32,639 nucleotides of DNA from an uncultured Candidatus Competibacteraceae bacterium (GCA_903882995.1 CAIRZE010000014.1:1-32639); one strand, 5' to 3'; positions 9,941 through 22,234 are shown, numbered from the stretch's first letter. The notes: generated by a model not told the origin, from the sequence alone. Numbers and translations: made by a program.

Positions 9941-11059
9941 TTACACCAAATTATTAGTGGTTTCGTGTACGATCTTGCCATCTCTAGTCAGAGCACTCTT
10001 AATAATTACTTCATTTTCCCAATCCAGGTTTAACTTACCATTTTCAACCATTGGGGATAGGAAATTGAACAAGTTTTTTGCATACATCTCACTGGCTGGC
10101 ACAGGGAAACTGCTAGGTATATTTATAGGGCCAGCAATAATTACACCGTTGTGTTCAATATTTTCACCTGGTTTTGTGAGCTCACAGTTGCCACCAGACT
10201 CAGCTGCCAGGTCTACTATGACAGCTCCACGTTTCATACCTTCAACCATTTTGGTAGTAATGATCCTCGGAGCCATGCGTCCGGGAATAGAAGCAGTGGT
10301 AATCACAGCATTAGCAGAAGCAATATGTTTAGCTAGCATATCAGCCTGTTTCTGTTTTTCCTCCACTGTTAACTCTCTAGCATAACCACCTTCACTAGCA
10401 GCGTTAACTCCAGTGTCAATCATCTTAGCACCCAGTGATTCAATTTCCTGACGGGCAGCAGGTCGGACATCGTAAGCCTCTACTATCGCACCCAAACGCC
10501 GACATGTAGAAATAGCTTGCAAACCAGCAACACCAGCGCCGATTACAAGTACTTTAGATGGGCGGATAGTTCCAGCGGCTGTAGTCATCATTGGGAAAAA
10601 CCCACTGGCTAAGTTAGCAGCCAATAATGCTACCTTATAACCAGAGATCGCTGCTTGTGAAGATAGGATATCCATAGACTGGGCTCGAGAGATACGTGGA
10701 ATCAGTTCCATCGCGAAACTGGTGATTTTCTTGTCTCGTAGAAGCTTGACCATCTCTATGTTAATGTGCGGCAATAGAATTGCTAATAAAGTTGATCCAT
10801 CTTTCAGTAAGGATACCTCTTCTAGTGTAGGTGCTTGTACTTTAAGTACCACATCAGCATCTGAGTACAAGGTCTTTGTATCACCTATCAAACGGCAACT
10901 CTGATAAGCTTCGTCTGTAAAAAAAGCGCTACTACCGGCGCCTCTCTCTATTAGAATTTCTACACCGAGTTTTGTAAACCGCTCAGCCATTGTTGGGTCG
11001 AGTGCAACCCTGCGTTCACCTGGAACTAGCTCTTTTGGTACAGCCATACGAACAGGCAT
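9941..11059 (-). CDS. pntA: NAD(P) transhydrogenase subunit alpha part 1 (NAD-binding)
   Basis: MPVRMAVPKELVPGERRVALDPTM; VLVIGAGVAGLQAISTCRRLGAIVEAYDVRPAARQEIESLGA; typical PntA1/AlaDH family. SD-like AGGAG upstream. Confidence 0.95.
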   Translation of the reverse strand: MPVRMAVPKELVPGERRVALDPTMAERFTKLGVEILIERGAGSSAFFTDEAYQSCRLIGDTKTLYSDADVVLKVQAPTLEEVSLLKDGSTLLAILLPHINIEMVKLLRDKKITSFAMELIPRISRAQSMDILSSQAAISGYKVALLAANLASGFFPMMTTAAGTIRPSKVLVIGAGVAGLQAISTCRRLGAIVEAYDVRPAARQEIESLGAKMIDTGVNAASEGGYARELTVEEKQKQADMLAKHIASANAVITTASIPGRMAPRIITTKMVEGMKRGAVIVDLAAESGGNCELTKPGENIEHNGVIIAGPINIPSSFPVPASEMYAKNLFNFLSPMVENGKLNLDWENEVIIKSALTRDGKIVHETTNNLV

Positions 11060-11519
11060 GATGTTGTTCTCCTGATTTTATTATATCTGCTACTAGATTT
11101 GCCTTACCGCATTTTCTGAGTAAGATGCTCTGAAAGAGTTCTTGTAAAACACTTAAAATACAAACCTAGACGCTGTGTCGAGTATTCTACACTGTTAAGA
11201 TAGTAACCTAGAGTTTAAGTATCTTAAAGGTTATTAGCCAGACTTCTCTTTGAGACTAATATTTACCACCAGATTATATATACATTTTTTATGTCTAATT
11301 TAAATAAACACTTGATTAAACAATTGGGAAATGCATCCGCTTACTCTATCTAATTCTTAGATATAGGAAACTGAATTCAAGATTGAAGTGAATATCACTT
11401 ACCTAACGCCTGGCCTTATAAATCATCGCTAATGAAAGTAGTCATATAGATGAAACACAATTGGTCTATCAAACGGCGTACTTATTGTTTGACCCTACTT
11501 TCTAATTTTGGAGGCACCT

Positions 11520-12449
11520 GTGCGCAACATATCAACTTTTCAGGGGCTGATCTCTACCCTACAAGATTATTGGGCCTATCAGGGCTGTATTCTAATGCAA
11601 CCTCATGATATGGAAGTCGGTGCTGGGACTTTTCACCCTGCTACTTTCCTGCGTGCCATCGGTCCAGAACCTTGGAGTGCTGCATATGTGCAATCTTCTC
11701 GCCGCCCTACCGATGGTCGCTATGGTGAGAATCCTAATCGTCTCCAGCATTATTATCAGTATCAAGTGGTCATTAAACCTTCTCCTCCGAATATACAAGA
11801 TTTATATCTAATTTCTCTTGAGAAAATAGGAATTAATCTACTTACTCATGATATTCGCTTCGTTGAAGATAACTGGGAATCTCCAACCTTAGGTGCATGG
11901 GGACTAGGTTGGGAAGTATGGTTGGATGGCATGGAAATTTCCCAGTTTACTTACTTTCAACAGGTTGGAGGGATAGATTGCAAACCAGTTACTGGTGAAA
12001 TCACCTATGGTTTGGAGCGGATCGCTATGTATCTACAGAGTGTAGAAAATGTGTTCGATTTATGTTGGGCTGATAGCCAACTGGGCTGTGTAACCTATGG
12101 TGAAATATTTCACCAGAATGAGGTTGAGATGTCTGCTTATAACTTCGAGTATGCTGATATCACGATACTTTCTTTATGGTTTGATAACTTTGAATCTGAG
12201 GGCAAACGCTTAATCGCACTTAATCTCCCTTTACCCGCTTATGAGATGACTCTAAAAGCTTCACATATCTTTAATCTACTAGATGCACGTAGAGCAATAT
12301 CTGTAACTGAGCGACAGCGTTATATCCTACGGGTCCGTACTCTAGCTCGTGCAGTGGCTAAATCATATTATGCTGCCCGTTCTGCTCTTGGATTTCCGAT
12401 GTGCACTGCTAGCCAGGACCTTACGAATAAGGAAGCATCTAATGTCTGA
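11520..12449 (+). CDS. glyQ: Glycyl-tRNA synthetase alpha subunit
   Basis: [48 protein letters not shown] is diagnostic GlyQ. SD GGAGG at 11510-11514 favours GTG 11520 as start (the ORF track uses TTG 11508). Confidence 0.97.
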   Translation: MRNISTFQGLISTLQDYWAYQGCILMQPHDMEVGAGTFHPATFLRAIGPEPWSAAYVQSSRRPTDGRYGENPNRLQHYYQYQVVIKPSPPNIQDLYLISLEKIGINLLTHDIRFVEDNWESPTLGAWGLGWEVWLDGMEISQFTYFQQVGGIDCKPVTGEITYGLERIAMYLQSVENVFDLCWADSQLGCVTYGEIFHQNEVEMSAYNFEYADITILSLWFDNFESEGKRLIALNLPLPAYEMTLKASHIFNLLDARRAISVTERQRYILRVRTLARAVAKSYYAARSALGFPMCTASQDLTNKEASNV

Positions 12450-14520
12450 GACTCGCGACTTGCTTATTGAAATAGGTACAGAAGAGCTACCGCCAAAATC
12501 TTTGGTTAATCTATCGTTAATGTTTGAGATAGGTATCTGCAGTGGGCTGAGAAAAGCTGGTTTATCGGCTATAGGGGTACAACGTTTTGCAACCCCTCGC
12601 AGATTGGCCGTGCTGGTTAAGGATCTACCAGTACACCAGGCTGACTATCAGTTAGAACGTCGTGGGCCCACGCTTAGTGTAGCTTTTGGTCAAGACGGTT
12701 TACCGACTAGAGCCGCTGAAGGGTTTGCCCGCTCATGTGGGGTTAGCAGCGTTTCAGAATTACGACATCACCACACAGCCAATGGCGCCTGGCTGGTTTA
12801 CTCTAGCATAGAATCTGGTACATCTACATCTGACTTGATTCCAGGCATAGTTAAAACGGCTCTTAACGAGTTACCTATCCAAAAAAGAATGCGTTGGGGT
12901 AACTGTGAAGATGCATTTATCCGTCCAGTGCACTGGGTAGTGTTACTCTTCGGAGAAGAGGTAATCCCTGCTAATATCATGGGAGTACGAGCTGGACGTG
13001 AGACTAGGGGCCATCGTTTTCATCATCCTTTTCCTATATCTTTAACTGCTTCTTCCAATTACGCTAGACAGCTAGCAGATGAAGGCAAAGTAATCGCTGA
13101 TTTTAGCGATCGTCGTAACACAGTCAGGAAGCAAGCAGAGAATATTGCATTGCAATTAAATGGCATAGTCATGATCAATCCAGAACTCCTTGATGAAGTC
13201 ACGTCATTAGTGGAATGGCCTGTAGCTCTAGCTTGTAACTTCGAACGTCGATTTTTGGAAATTCCAGCGGAAGTTCTAATTGATATTATGCAGGACAAAC
13301 AGCGCTACTTCCCTTTAGTAGACGACCACAAACGCTTACTGCCACATTTTATTACAATTACTAATCTGGAGAGTAGTGATCCTGCTCAAATTAGGTCAGG
13401 TAATGAGCGCGTCATACTTTCTCGTTTCAGAGACGCTGAGTTTTTCTGGGACCAGGATCGTAAGCGTCCTCTAGCAGGTTATCAAGAAATGCTCAAAAAT
13501 GTGGTATTCCAAGAAAAATTAGGTTCTCTAACTGATAAGAGAGATCGTTTGCAGAAGTTATCACGGATTATCGCTACTAAAATTGCTGGAAATCCAGATT
13601 GGGCTGAGCGTGCAGCTTGGTTAGCAAAATGTGATCTTCTAACCCAGATGGTACAAGAATTTACGGAGTTGCAAGGTATCATAGGCCGTTATTACGCACT
13701 ACTTGATAATGAGGCTGTTGAGGTTGCTCATGCGCAGGAAGAGCAATATTTACCGCGTTTTGCTGGTGACCGATTACCATCTACATCCACTGGATGCGCT
13801 CTGGCGTTGGCCGATAGGCTGGATAACTTAATTGGTATCTTTGCTGTTGGGCAGCAACCTTCAGGTGCTAAAGACCCATTCGCTTTGCGCCGTGCTGCAC
13901 TGGGGGTACTGCGTATTCTGATTGAGGGTAAAATTGACTTAGACTTACAGGATATATTAGAGCGCGCGGCTGCCGGTTTCGGACCAACACTCCAAGCTAA
14001 TAGGGTAATCAAGAAAGTATTTATTTTCATGATGGAACGTTTAAGAGGGTATTATGCAGATCGTGGTATAAGCCCTTGTGTTTTCGAAGCAGTATTGGAA
14101 TGTCATCCGGTCAGTCCTTTAGATTTTGACCGGCGTATTAATGCTGTTAAAGTTTTCCAAGAATCACCCGAGGCTGCTAGCCTCACTGCAGCTAATAGGC
14201 GTATCTGTAACATACTTAGAAAGATCGAATCAGCTCCGACATTGCAGATTCAGAACAGTCTACTTGTTGAATATGAGGAGCGTGAGCTTATAAGACAGTT
14301 GATTGATGTATCCTCTAAGGTAGAATCTCTAATTAAATGTGGCCTTTATAAAGAGTCACTGTATCAACTAGCAATTTTGATTAAACCTATTGATGATTTC
14401 TTTGATAAAGTACTTATCATTTCTATAGATCGGACATTATCTAATAATCGTATTGCAATTTTAAATACACTTAGAAATCTTTTTTTACTTATAGCAGATT
14501 TCTCAAGATTATCAGATTAA
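12442..14520 (+). CDS. glyS: Glycyl-tRNA synthetase beta subunit
   Basis: Starts [21 protein letters not shown] at ATG 12442, overlapping glyQ by 8 nt. GlyS motifs throughout ([81 protein letters not shown]). Confidence 0.97.
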   Translation: MSETRDLLIEIGTEELPPKSLVNLSLMFEIGICSGLRKAGLSAIGVQRFATPRRLAVLVKDLPVHQADYQLERRGPTLSVAFGQDGLPTRAAEGFARSCGVSSVSELRHHHTANGAWLVYSSIESGTSTSDLIPGIVKTALNELPIQKRMRWGNCEDAFIRPVHWVVLLFGEEVIPANIMGVRAGRETRGHRFHHPFPISLTASSNYARQLADEGKVIADFSDRRNTVRKQAENIALQLNGIVMINPELLDEVTSLVEWPVALACNFERRFLEIPAEVLIDIMQDKQRYFPLVDDHKRLLPHFITITNLESSDPAQIRSGNERVILSRFRDAEFFWDQDRKRPLAGYQEMLKNVVFQEKLGSLTDKRDRLQKLSRIIATKIAGNPDWAERAAWLAKCDLLTQMVQEFTELQGIIGRYYALLDNEAVEVAHAQEEQYLPRFAGDRLPSTSTGCALALADRLDNLIGIFAVGQQPSGAKDPFALRRAALGVLRILIEGKIDLDLQDILERAAAGFGPTLQANRVIKKVFIFMMERLRGYYADRGISPCVFEAVLECHPVSPLDFDRRINAVKVFQESPEAASLTAANRRICNILRKIESAPTLQIQNSLLVEYEERELIRQLIDVSSKVESLIKCGLYKESLYQLAILIKPIDDFFDKVLIISIDRTLSNNRIAILNTLRNLFLLIADFSRLSD

Positions 14521-14690
14521 GCAAAGTTAACAATCGATCCTGTCCTACTATTAAAATCTCCTAAGTCTGTTCTTATTTGTAAGAGCTATTATTGGAAGAA
14601 ATTGGGGCAAGCTTTATATTAAATAATATGTGGTGTTGATCTACTATCTAGGTGATATCTATTATGAACTATTATCTAGTCTCGAATCAG

Positions 14691-15157
14691 CGTCAAAGTT
14701 AATCATTTTAGACAGTAAAGATATCATTGCTGTAGTGATTCTGATACATTTTCCTATTAAGGAACTAGACTGATATGTTGAAAAAATAGAGCATCTTAAT
14801 GCTAGGCAATCGTTGATTGCTATCAATTAATTTAGCAGTATAGATATCTTTCTTAATCTCAAGTCTCTCAAATTTATCTATTAGATAACGCACTAAAATT
14901 ATACAGTAATTAGATTATGTTCATATATTCATTCCATTCTTGATTATACATATAGATGAGGCTAATCCAAATTCCACTAATCTAGGCATGTCGTTGGGAA
15001 CCGACTTGAAGTTAATAATTGTGACATACAATGCATACCAATGATCAGTGTTATATTAAGTGACATTAAAGTAGCTTGAGCAGTTAATACTTGGTCACTG
15101 TTAGTGAGACAGACTGGCATAGGATCTAAGACGCTGAGGCGAGACTTGAAAATCTAA
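14691..15157 (+). pseudogene. gmhB: Decayed gmhB (D-glycero-beta-D-manno-heptose 1,7-bisphosphate 7-phosphatase)
   Basis: Readable GmhB-like pieces in several frames with stops. SKLIILD (14693-14713; cf. KLLILDRDGVIN). IKELD*YVEKIEHLNARQSLIAIN*FSSIDIFLNLKSLKFIY (cf. YIKS.DEW...I.ARLN.AG..V.VATNQSGI.RG.F.L..L..IH). WSLLVRQTGIGSKTLRRDLKI* (15092-15157; cf. PVLVRTGKG.KTL). Lies between glyS and plsC, where gmhB sits in Pseudomonas. Confidence 0.8.
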
Positions 15158-15186
15158 GATACCAACTTCAGGAACTACAACTTGTT

Positions 15187-15951
15187 ATGTTATCTCAATC
15201 CCAGTTTCCCACTTACGCTATTCTAAGTCTCTTACCAAGGTCTTTACTATTTTCAATAGGTATGTGCATATCGACTATGGTGTTTGCTCCTCTGATAGTA
15301 GCTGGGTTTTTTCTCCCTTTTGTGCAGAGGTACCGCATTTCTCAAGTTTGGAGTAGATTTAATATCTGGTGGCTGCGGGTAACTTGTAGGATAGATTATC
15401 AAGTAAGTGGATTGGAGAATATTCCTGATCAGCCTGTTATAGTCATGGCTAAACATCAATCTACATGGGAAACATTGTTCTTTAATTGGTATTTACCACC
15501 TTTAGCTTGGGTTGTTAAACGTGAATTATTGTGGATACCATTATTCGGCTGGGCGCTCAGTTTACTTCGACCAATCGCCATAAATCGAGAGACTGGTTCT
15601 ATTGCAGTTAAACAAGTTATCCGAATGGGTATGACGCATCTGCAACAAGGGCAGTGGGTTTTGATCTTTCCAGAAGGGACAAGAACTACACCAGGTATTC
15701 GTAAGCGTTATGGTCTAGGTGGTGCAGTTCTAGCTACTTATAGTGGGTTCCCGATTCTTCCGGCAGCGCTCAATTCTGGTGAATTTTGGCCACGCAGAGG
15801 ATTTCTCAAGAATCCTGGTACTGTACAGGTGGTATTTGGTCCCCTAGTTGATAGTACTAGCTATTCCCCGCAGGAATTAAACCGGCGGGTAGAAGAGTGG
15901 ATTGAAAGTACTATGGCTCACATTAGTACTGTACCAGCAACCTTAAAATAG
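15187..15951 (+). CDS. plsC: 1-acyl-sn-glycerol-3-phosphate acyltransferase
   Basis: 254 aa; VMAKHQSTWETLFF (HX4D/E acyltransferase motif), FPEGTRTTPG, N-terminal TM segment. Confidence 0.92.
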   Translation: MLSQSQFPTYAILSLLPRSLLFSIGMCISTMVFAPLIVAGFFLPFVQRYRISQVWSRFNIWWLRVTCRIDYQVSGLENIPDQPVIVMAKHQSTWETLFFNWYLPPLAWVVKRELLWIPLFGWALSLLRPIAINRETGSIAVKQVIRMGMTHLQQGQWVLIFPEGTRTTPGIRKRYGLGGAVLATYSGFPILPAALNSGEFWPRRGFLKNPGTVQVVFGPLVDSTSYSPQELNRRVEEWIESTMAHISTVPATLK

Positions 15952-16121
15952 CAATAAGGTCTAGAGAGCATATATAGTCTTTGTAGAGTAAATAATATAC
16001 TTCGTTTTGATACCGATATTTACAATCACTTACTAAATTCCTTTGAGTAGATTTTATGATTTCACATGTATATTTCATACTCAAATAGTCTAGAGCACTA
16101 CATTAAGGATGGTATCTGTTT

Positions 16122-16757
16122 ATGAATATTGAGCAGACCCTCATCAGAGGTTGCAAGGAGCTAAATATCCAACTAATTGGCAACGCTTGTGAACACCTGA
16201 TCGCCTATTTATCCCTGTTAGGACGCTGGAACCTAACCTATAATCTGACCGCTGTGCGTGACCCTGAGGCAATGGTGGTGAAACACCTTTTGGATAGTTT
16301 ATCAATTCTACCGTGGGTAAGTGGACCACTAATTTTAGATATAGGCAGCGGTGCTGGCTTACCAGGAATTCCATTAGCTATCGCCCGTTCGGGGTGCGAA
16401 TTTTTTTTAATAGATAGTAATAGTAAGCGCACTAGATTCCTTATTCAGGTTGCAGCAGAGTTACATTTGAAAAATGTCAATGTGGTGAATAGAAGAATCC
16501 AAGACTATCGTCCTGATATGTCATTCAACAGCATCGTGTCTCGGGCTTTTGCGACTTTAGCTGATATGGTGGTAGATGCTGGGCGCTTATGTGCGCTAGA
16601 TGGTAGAATTCTAGCCATGAAGGGTATATTACCTCACAATGAAATACTATGCCTACCGCGCGAGTATAATATAGTTGGAATTTACCCATTGCTTATTCCG
16701 AATCTGGACGCCGAGCGTCATTTGATACATCTATCTATTTCAAGACCTGTTTCTTAA
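16122..16757 (+). CDS. rsmG: 16S rRNA (guanine(527)-N(7))-methyltransferase
   Basis: 211 aa; WNLTYNLTAVRDPEAMVVKHLLDSLSILPW; LILDIGSGAGLPGIPLAIA; IVSRAFATLADMV, all typical RsmG/GidB. Confidence 0.95.
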   Translation: MNIEQTLIRGCKELNIQLIGNACEHLIAYLSLLGRWNLTYNLTAVRDPEAMVVKHLLDSLSILPWVSGPLILDIGSGAGLPGIPLAIARSGCEFFLIDSNSKRTRFLIQVAAELHLKNVNVVNRRIQDYRPDMSFNSIVSRAFATLADMVVDAGRLCALDGRILAMKGILPHNEILCLPREYNIVGIYPLLIPNLDAERHLIHLSISRPVS

Positions 16758-16806
16758 GATTGGAATCTTTAATTCTCTTTGATAATGCCAGTTGTGGATC
16801 GCTTTT

Positions 16807-16960
16807 ATGAACTTTTCATGGTAGACAAAATCTGAGGTTTTGCCACCGATATTAACAGAAATAATATTGCATTTGGGTGTTTCTAAATTTAAGCTATACA
16901 GCGGTTGCTGGTTTTCATTGACCCTACCATGTTAAATCCAATATAATGTGCAGTGGCTGT
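16807..16960 (+). pseudogene. parA: Putative 5' relic of parA (soj)
   Basis: Non-coding gap between rsmG and atpI, where parA-parB normally lie. Fragmentary similarity: GTAG..ACAAAATCTGAGGTTTTG..CCACC (cf. codons for VANQKGGVGKTT), then QRLLVFIDPT (cf. RVLLIDLDPQ) and, in another frame, NIMCSG (cf. NATMGSG). Confidence 0.45.
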
Positions 16961-17072
16961 TCCATTGGTAGTTGTGATTGACCTACTAAAAGGTGCTTTT
17001 CTTACTTAAAATATTTTGTGCCTGGGCCTGATACACAATACATGTGTATCTTTGACGGAACAGATGTGAACT

Positions 17073-18226
<1,154 letters not shown>

Positions 18227-18336
18227 AATAGAATACTGGAATTTTGGCTACTAGCTAACTTGCTGCTAGCTAATTTCATGAAGTGTCTAATTTTTTCTAA
18301 ACTGGATTTTCTTTATTCACACCTCAATCTCTATAA

Positions 18337-18645
<309 letters not shown>

Positions 18646-18705
18646 GTGTATTCTAGCAGCGCTTACTATGTTTAATGATGATATATCAAAGAGGAGGGTA
18701 ACAAC

Positions 18706-19176
18706 GTGAACTTCAATGCCACTCTAATAGGGCAGATGATCACGTTTGGCCTGTTGGTGCTCTTCACGATGAAATACGTATGGCCACCGATCGTCCAGGC
18801 TATGCAAGATCGTCAGCAACGAATCACCGATGGCTTAATATCTGCAGAGCGTAGCGTGCGTGAGCAAGAGCTATCTAAGGCTAAGGCTTCACAATTGTTA
18901 AAGGAAGCTAAACAACAAGCCACCGAGATTTTAGCCCAGGCCCATAAACACGCTAACGAGATCATCGAGCAATCTAAACAGGAAGCTAGAATTGAAGGTG
19001 ACCGTCAACTCCTTGCTGCTAAGGCTGAAATTGGTCAGGAGGTTAATCGTGCCAGAGATCTGCTTCGTAGTCAGGTTGTCAATCTGGCAGTTGCTGGCGC
19101 TAGTAAGATTCTCAAGCGTGAGATCGACGAGTCGGCAAATGCTGCTATGCTGGACGACTTGATCAAACAGCTATAA
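18706..19176 (+). CDS. atpF: F0F1 ATP synthase subunit b
   Basis: MNFNATLIGQMITFGLLVLFTMKYVWPPIVQAMQDRQQRI, then a long helical segment. 156 aa. Confidence 0.96.
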   Translation: MNFNATLIGQMITFGLLVLFTMKYVWPPIVQAMQDRQQRITDGLISAERSVREQELSKAKASQLLKEAKQQATEILAQAHKHANEIIEQSKQEARIEGDRQLLAAKAEIGQEVNRARDLLRSQVVNLAVAGASKILKREIDESANAAMLDDLIKQL

Positions 19177-19194
19177 CAATTTGGATCATAATTA

Positions 19195-19228
19195 ATGGCT
19201 GAAATCATAAAATGGCTGAAATCATAAC
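19195..19228 (+). repeat. 17-bp tandem duplication spanning the atpH start codon
   Basis: ATGGCTGAAATCATAAA (19195-19211) is followed immediately by ATGGCTGAAATCATAAC (19212-19228); 16 of 17 identical. Confidence 0.97.
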
Positions 19229-19784
19229 TGTAGTTCGGCCCGCCGCTGCCGCTCGGCCCTATGCACGCGCAGCTTTTGAAGATGCTCAGTCCAGTCAGAA
19301 ACTATCACTTTGGTCTGACCTTCTGCAAGTTGCTGCTAATATTGCTGTTGACCCAGCTATGCGTAGGTTATTAGGGCCATGGAATCCAGAGATGCGGGGC
19401 GAGCAGAAGGCAATTCTGGTAGCTAGCTTGTGCCGCGATGTCCGCGGAGAAACATTGCCGGAAGCGTTTGAAGCGTTCCTTAGGGTATTAGCCGAGTTTA
19501 ATCGATTAAACATGCTTCCTGGCATCTCTGTCTTATTTAATCGGCTTCGCGCAGAAGCGGAAAATGTTCTCCATGCTGAACTAGTTTCTGCATCTTCTAT
19601 AACAGACTCACAACGCAAACGTGTAACCAAGGCACTGAAAATAAAGTTCAAGCGCAGTATTGTGCTGAACTATAAAATAGACCCTGCTTTGATCGCTGGT
19701 GCTACAATCCGGATTGGCGATCGGGTGGTTGACGGTTCAGTGCGCGGCCGGCTGGATAAACTAGCTATGATCTTGAGCCAGTAA
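19212..19784 (+). CDS. atpH: F0F1 ATP synthase subunit delta
   Basis: MAEIITVVRPAAAARPYARAAFEDAQ...; DPALIAGATIRIGDRVVDGSVRGRLDKLA. Open only from the second copy of the duplicated ATG. Confidence 0.94.
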   Translation: MAEIITVVRPAAAARPYARAAFEDAQSSQKLSLWSDLLQVAANIAVDPAMRRLLGPWNPEMRGEQKAILVASLCRDVRGETLPEAFEAFLRVLAEFNRLNMLPGISVLFNRLRAEAENVLHAELVSASSITDSQRKRVTKALKIKFKRSIVLNYKIDPALIAGATIRIGDRVVDGSVRGRLDKLAMILSQ

Positions 19785-19799
19785 GGGGAATACTGCTTT

Positions 19800-21359
19800 A
19801 TGCAACTTAAACCATCTGAAATCAGTGATCTGATTCGACAGCGCTTGCAAGGTTATCAGGTGACTGCTGAATCACGTACAGAAGGTACAATCGTCAGCTT
19901 AGCTGATGGGATCGCTAGGATTTACGGCCTCGATAATGCTATGCAGGGTGAGATGATTGAGTTTCCGTCTCTTAAGAGAGGTGATCCAGCGACATATGGT
20001 TTAGCGATGAACCTAGAGCGTGATTCTGTAGGTGTAGTTATCTTAGGTGACTATAAGCACTTAGCTGAGGGTAACAGGGCGCTTTGCACTGGCCGTATCT
20101 TAGAGGTACCAGTAGGAGAAGGTCTACTTGGTCGTGTAGTTAATGCTTTAGGACAACCCATCGACGGTAAGGGACCTGTTAATACTACTCTATCCTCACC
20201 TGTTGAAGTTATTGCACCTGGAGTTATTGAACGCCAATCGGTTAGCCAGCCTGTACAAACTGGTCTTAAGGCTATCGACTCTATGGTACCGATCGGGCGT
20301 GGACAACGTGAGTTAATCATTGGAGATAGGCAGACCGGTAAGACCGCCTTAGCTATAGATACAATTATCAATCAGAAGGACACGATGGTAAAGTGTATCT
20401 ACGTAGCTATAGGACAGAAGAATTCTTCGATTGCTAATGTAGTACGTAAACTGGAAGAGCATGGTGCGATGGATCATACCATTGTGGTTGTGGCCAGCGC
20501 TTCTGAATCTGCAGCAATGCTCTATACAGCCCCATACTCCGGTTGTGCCATGGGTGAGTATTTCCGAGACCGTGGTCAGGATGCTTTGATTGTCTATGAT
20601 GATCTCTCTAAGCAAGCTGTAGCTTACCGCCAAGTATCGCTGTTACTGCGGCGTCCGCCAGGTAGAGAAGCCTTCCCTGGAGATGTTTTCTATTTGCATT
20701 CACGTTTGTTAGAACGTGCTTCGCGGATTAACACCGATGAAGTTGAACGCCTAACTAATGGTACGGTATGTGGTCGAACTGGTTCTCTAACTGCCTTACC
20801 AATTATAGAAACTCAGGCTGGTGATGTATCAGCATTTGTTCCTACTAATGTCATTTCTATCACTGATGGTCAAATTTACCTGGAGACCGATCTTTTCAAT
20901 GCTGGTATTAGACCAGCTATAAATCCTGGTTTATCGGTATCTCGCGTTGGTGGTGCTGCGCAAACCAGGCTTATAAAGAACCTCGGCGGGGGTGTCCGTC
21001 TCGCTCTAGCGCAATATCGCGAACTAGCAGCCTTTGCTCAATTTGCTTCTGATCTGGATGAAGCAACTAGAAAACAGCTCGAACGTGGTCAGCGTGTCAC
21101 TGAGTTGATGAAACAAAAACAGTATTCACCTATGTCTGTAGCTGAGATGGGTATTTCCTTATTCGCAGTAGACCGAGGATATCTAGACGATATAGCATTG
21201 AACAAAATAAATGAATTCGAGGCTAGTCTTCTGGCGTTTGCACGGGCTAAATATGCTGAATTGCTTGATAAGATCAATTCAGTATGTGATTTCAACGATG
21301 AAATCGAACGTGATCTCAAAAAAATTGTGCAAGATTTCAAGGCTAACTACGTTGGTTAG
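19800..21359 (+). CDS. atpA: F0F1 ATP synthase subunit alpha
   Basis: [35 protein letters not shown] Walker [32 protein letters not shown]. Confidence 0.98.
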   Translation: MQLKPSEISDLIRQRLQGYQVTAESRTEGTIVSLADGIARIYGLDNAMQGEMIEFPSLKRGDPATYGLAMNLERDSVGVVILGDYKHLAEGNRALCTGRILEVPVGEGLLGRVVNALGQPIDGKGPVNTTLSSPVEVIAPGVIERQSVSQPVQTGLKAIDSMVPIGRGQRELIIGDRQTGKTALAIDTIINQKDTMVKCIYVAIGQKNSSIANVVRKLEEHGAMDHTIVVVASASESAAMLYTAPYSGCAMGEYFRDRGQDALIVYDDLSKQAVAYRQVSLLLRRPPGREAFPGDVFYLHSRLLERASRINTDEVERLTNGTVCGRTGSLTALPIIETQAGDVSAFVPTNVISITDGQIYLETDLFNAGIRPAINPGLSVSRVGGAAQTRLIKNLGGGVRLALAQYRELAAFAQFASDLDEATRKQLERGQRVTELMKQKQYSPMSVAEMGISLFAVDRGYLDDIALNKINEFEASLLAFARAKYAELLDKINSVCDFNDEIERDLKKIVQDFKANYVG

Positions 21360-21370
21360 TAGGTGTCAGT

Positions 21371-22234
21371 ATGGCCGGTGCCAAAGAGATACGAACTAAG
21401 ATCAAGAGTATTAAAAGTACTCAAAAAATAACCAAAGCCATGGAAATGGTTGCGGCAAGCAAGATGCGTAAGGCTCAAGAGCGTATGAGGTCTGCTCGAC
21501 CCTACGCAGCCAAGATTCGTAACGTTATATCGCATTTAGCGCATGCTCATACCGAGTATCAAAGTCCAGGATTGATAGAACGTGATCTTAAGAAAGTTGG
21601 GATGATTATAGTCTCTACTGACCGCGGTCTATGTGGTGGCTTAAATACCAATCTTTTTAAAGCTGCGATTGCTTATATACAGAAATGGCAAGAGCGTGAT
21701 GTCGATATCAATATTTGTACTGTTGGTACTAAGGCATTACAGTTTTTCCGTCGTCTGAAATTTGAAGTAGTCGCTCATGTATCTCATCTAGGTGACTCAC
21801 CTCGTGTTGAAGATGTATTAGGACCTGTAAAAGTTATGATGGATGCTTTCGATGGAGGCTACACCGATGCGGTCTATTTGGTATATAACGAATTTATAAA
21901 TACTATGAACCAGAGGCCTAAAGTAGAACGGTTGATGCCTATTGTCCCAGTAACACAGGAATTAGCTCCGGTAAATCGCTGGGATTATATATATGAACCT
22001 AACCATAAAGATCTCATTGAATTCCTGCTGAGGCGTTATGGTGAGTCTGTTGTTTATCAGTCTTTAGTAGAAAATGTTGCTAGCGAAATGGCAGCGCGTA
22101 TGGTTGCAATGAAGAGTGCTTCTGATAACGCTGGCACACTCATTGACGAATTACAACTTATTTATAATAAAGCACGGCAAGCATCGATCACACAGGAATT
22201 AGCTGAGATTGTTGGTGGTGCCGCTGCAGTATAG
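21371..22234 (+). CDS. atpG: F0F1 ATP synthase subunit gamma
   Basis: [73 protein letters not shown]. Confidence 0.98.
   Translation: MAGAKEIRTKIKSIKSTQKITKAMEMVAASKMRKAQERMRSARPYAAKIRNVISHLAHAHTEYQSPGLIERDLKKVGMIIVSTDRGLCGGLNTNLFKAAIAYIQKWQERDVDINICTVGTKALQFFRRLKFEVVAHVSHLGDSPRVEDVLGPVKVMMDAFDGGYTDAVYLVYNEFINTMNQRPKVERLMPIVPVTQELAPVNRWDYIYEPNHKDLIEFLLRRYGESVVYQSLVENVASEMAARMVAMKSASDNAGTLIDELQLIYNKARQASITQELAEIVGGAAAV

Noticed and set aside
9909-10385. 158-aa + strand ORF
   Set aside because: Antisense to well-supported pntA; a coding shadow.
15952-16121. A residual oriC in the plsC-rsmG gap
   Set aside because: No DnaA box-like nonamer or AT-rich 13-mer cluster seen by eye; only 170 bp.
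20349-20633. 94-aa and other antisense ORFs within atpA, aspS, glyS, atpH and gltX
   Set aside because: All lie opposite strongly conserved genes; explained by codon composition of the sense strand.
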